Positions 15,107 through 17,079 of a DNA stretch of 17,079 bases are shown piece after piece. The stretch covers positions 1-17,079 of the forward strand of contig JBOFZK010000062.1 of assembly GCA_051655145.1 (NCBI GenBank). Direction: 5' to 3'. How positions within the stretch are numbered: position 1 is the stretch's first letter; each line of letters starts with the position of its first letter. This stretch comes from UBA710 sp051655145 (GTDB lineage Bacteria > Bacillota_I > Bacilli_A > Mycoplasmatales > Metamycoplasmataceae). The notes below the pieces were generated by a model. That model was given only the letters and a program-made list of their open reading frames with translations, was not told the origin of the DNA and ran no database searches. A program made the position numbers and the translations under genes.

Positions 15107-17079
15107 ATGAGAAAATTATTTCACAAATCATCATTAATATTAACTGTATTACCTATTTCTTTATTTGGAACAATTTCTTGTTCTTCAACAATAACACCAG
15201 AACCTGGAGAAACAATTAAATTAAATGTTCCTGTATTTGTAGATAATTTACCATATACATTAACAGCTATTAAATTTAAAGAGCAAGTTGATAATACAGT
15301 AAATTTAAATGATAAACTTATTTTATTATTTGGTAAGTCAACTAATTTAAATAAAGATAATGTTCAAAGTTTAACAATAGAAGCGGTTGGAACAAAAATC
15401 AAAGCAACTATTTTACTTCAAAAAAATTATGTATTTAATGTTGGTAATGGAGAAAATACATATTCAATTACAACCCCTAAAGATTTTATAATAACAGGAC
15501 CTGAAGAAACAATTAAATTAAATGTTCCTGTATTTGTGGATAATTTACCATATACATTAACAGCTATTAAATTTAAAGAGCAAGTTGATAATACAGTAAA
15601 TTTAAATGATAAACTGTTTTTATTATTTGGTAAGTCAACTAATTTAAATAAAGATAATGTTCAAAGCTTAACAATAGAAGTAGTTGGAACAAAAATAAAA
15701 GTAACTATTTTACTTCAAAAAAATTATGTATTTAATGTTGGTAATGGAGAAAATACATATTCAATTACTACTCCTAAAGATTTTTCTGTAAATAATTCAT
15801 TTGAAATTAATAATGGATTAATGATTAATATTGAAAAATATAAAGATATTGCCAATGCATTAAATTTAGCAAAAGCGGAAAATCTTCCTGCCCTAACTAA
15901 TCAAATTCTATTAGATAAAATTAAAGCAAGTAGTGTAGTTTCACAAGTACAATCTATAACTATTATTTCAGGAAGCACAAAATTCCAAAATGCTTTTATA
16001 GAATTAAAAATTAATAATGATACTGAAAATTTAATAATAACTGGGTTTACAACACTACAAGTTCCCAGTTTTTTATTATCAACTCAACAACAAGTTATAT
16101 TAACTTTTGATATAAATAAAAATGAATATTTTAAAAATTTAGTAACACAAAATAAAATCGCTACTCAATTAGATACTAATTTATTATTTACTATAGCGGA
16201 AAGATTACAAATAGGAGAAGTAGGTTTTCATAATGTAGTTAATAAAGATACTCTTTTACAATATAAAAATTTAATAACTGTTAAAGATGTAAGAGTAATT
16301 AAAGATCCAACTGCAGATGATCCTAATAACTGAGGAGGAGATTTAGAGTTTTCTATTGAAGTTTCATTTAGTGAATATCAATATAATAATAATGCTTGAA
16401 ATGCTGAAGGAACTCTTACTAAAACAATTAGAAAAAGACAATCTTCTACAGTTAAGTTTTTCCTGCCTAAAAAAGTAGAAGGATATCAATATTTACTTGA
16501 TAATTTAAAAGTATCAACAACTATTGATAAAAAACAATTTAGTTCATTTATTTTTGCAAGAGCTAAGGAAAATACTGTTAATACTTTGAATTTTCTAAAT
16601 TTTGATCAAACTATTTTAGATATTTATTTTTCAACTGATAAAGCAAATATTGATATTTGAAATGTTGATGAAGTTTCTGATTCGGCTTATAATAATAGCC
16701 TTGTTTTTGATGATGCAACAGGAACACTTAAAATAGATGCTTATTTACATAATAATAAAACTAATTTGATTTTAACAGATCTTATTCCAAAACAATATGT
16801 AATTACAGGCTTTACTAAAATTGATGAGTATATTCATGGAAGTAGTAACGATATAAATCAAAATAAAGTTGTAGCAGGCGATGCTGATAAAGCAAATATT
16901 ATTAGAAGACTGAAAACATATGGAATAGATTTTAATGCGATGCAAGCAAATGAATCAATAACAAAAGAAGAAGTTTTAGGCACTACAACTTATTTATTTT
17001 TTAATACAAGATCTTATCCACTATTTAGACATAAAGAAAATACAGGAACAGGTGAATGAGTAATACCTACAAATAATAG
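15107..17079 (+). CDS. Surface lipoprotein with tandem 99-aa repeats (3' end beyond window)
   Basis: At least 657 codons are visible and the frame is open at the right edge. The N-terminus is a lipoprotein signal: MRK, a hydrophobic segment (about 8-23), then GTISC with the lipid-attachment Cys25, so the mature protein sits on the outer face of the membrane. Residues about 35-230 are two nearly identical 99-aa units, each with KLNVPVFVDNLPYTLTAIKF and ending YVFNVGNGENTYSITTPKDF. A weaker, diverged third module seems to follow (about 233-310). The rest is a long Asn/Ile-rich region with Trp as TGA. The repeat ending recalls the Lipoprotein_17 type of mycoplasma variable surface modules, but this is a weak impression. 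Surface display and immune exposure are inferred; no enzymatic motif is visible. Confidence 0.88.
15209..15784 (+). repeat. Two tandem copies of a 297-bp in-frame repeat in the lipoprotein gene
   Basis: Copy 1 begins at 15209 and copy 2 at 15506, a period of 297 bp (99 codons). Comparing 15209-15487 with 15506-15784 by eye gives ten base differences in 279 positions and three amino acid changes (Ile/Phe, Ala/Val, Ala/Val). The high DNA identity, including third positions, points to a recent duplication or ongoing homogenisation. In-frame repeats of this sort can change in number by recombination. Confidence 0.93.

Noticed and set aside
15209..15784. Tandem repeat as a CRISPR-like array
   Set aside because: The units are 297 bp, in frame and protein coding, with no short-repeat and spacer pattern.

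Overview
The window comes from a mollicute of the Mycoplasma/Mycoplasmopsis type. Base composition is extremely AT-rich. Nearly every conserved gene reads through in-frame TGA codons at tryptophan positions, for example in PheS, L20, ABC-F and ComEC. The window also carries a tRNA-Trp gene with anticodon UCA, which decodes UGA. All coordinates below use translation table 4 and include the stop codon.

Layout. (1) 1-736, minus strand: a membrane-anchored NERD-domain protein and the first codons of a following gene. (2) 826-2217: a FAD/NAD(P) disulfide-oxidoreductase-fold protein without the redox cysteines. (3) 2285-2704: a two-gene unit of a 53-aa FCS/TRASH-like zinc-finger protein and a DUF2188 protein. 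(4) 2787-4966: an ABC-F ATPase interrupted by one in-frame TAA, overlapping tdk (thymidine kinase) by one base. (5) 5124-7350: a tight cluster of three mycoplasma-specific hypothetical genes, acyl carrier protein and tRNA-Trp(UCA). Its order resembles, from memory, MG284-MG287 of M. genitalium. (6) 7401-7952: engB. (7) 7955-11816, minus strand: pheS-pheT-trmN6, each pair sharing one base of a TAATG junction. (8) 11956-13733: comEA and a short comEC, facing away from pheS. (9) 13747-15071: a leader with an extended -10 promoter, then infC (apparent AUA start), rpmI (overlapping infC by 20 bases) and rplT, the classic translation operon. (10) 15107 to the end: a surface lipoprotein with a 297-bp tandem repeat, open at the right edge.

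Functionally most of the window is housekeeping: Phe charging, initiation factor and ribosomal proteins, ribosome assembly GTPase, dTMP salvage and UGA decoding. Accessory parts are DNA uptake (comEA/comEC), a variable-looking lipoprotein and the mycoplasma-specific ACP cluster. I saw no CRISPR array, insertion sequence, rRNA or prophage. The points most worth attention are: the asymmetric, nonsense-interrupted ABC-F gene; the non-AUG infC start; the ACP-linked hypothetical cluster; the cysteine-less oxidoreductase; the near-identical lipoprotein repeat; and -10 boxes placed so close to start codons that nearly leaderless transcripts are implied. No stretch over 300 bases lacks a gene; the larger gaps (4967-5123, 11817-11955, 13734-13878) are described individually.
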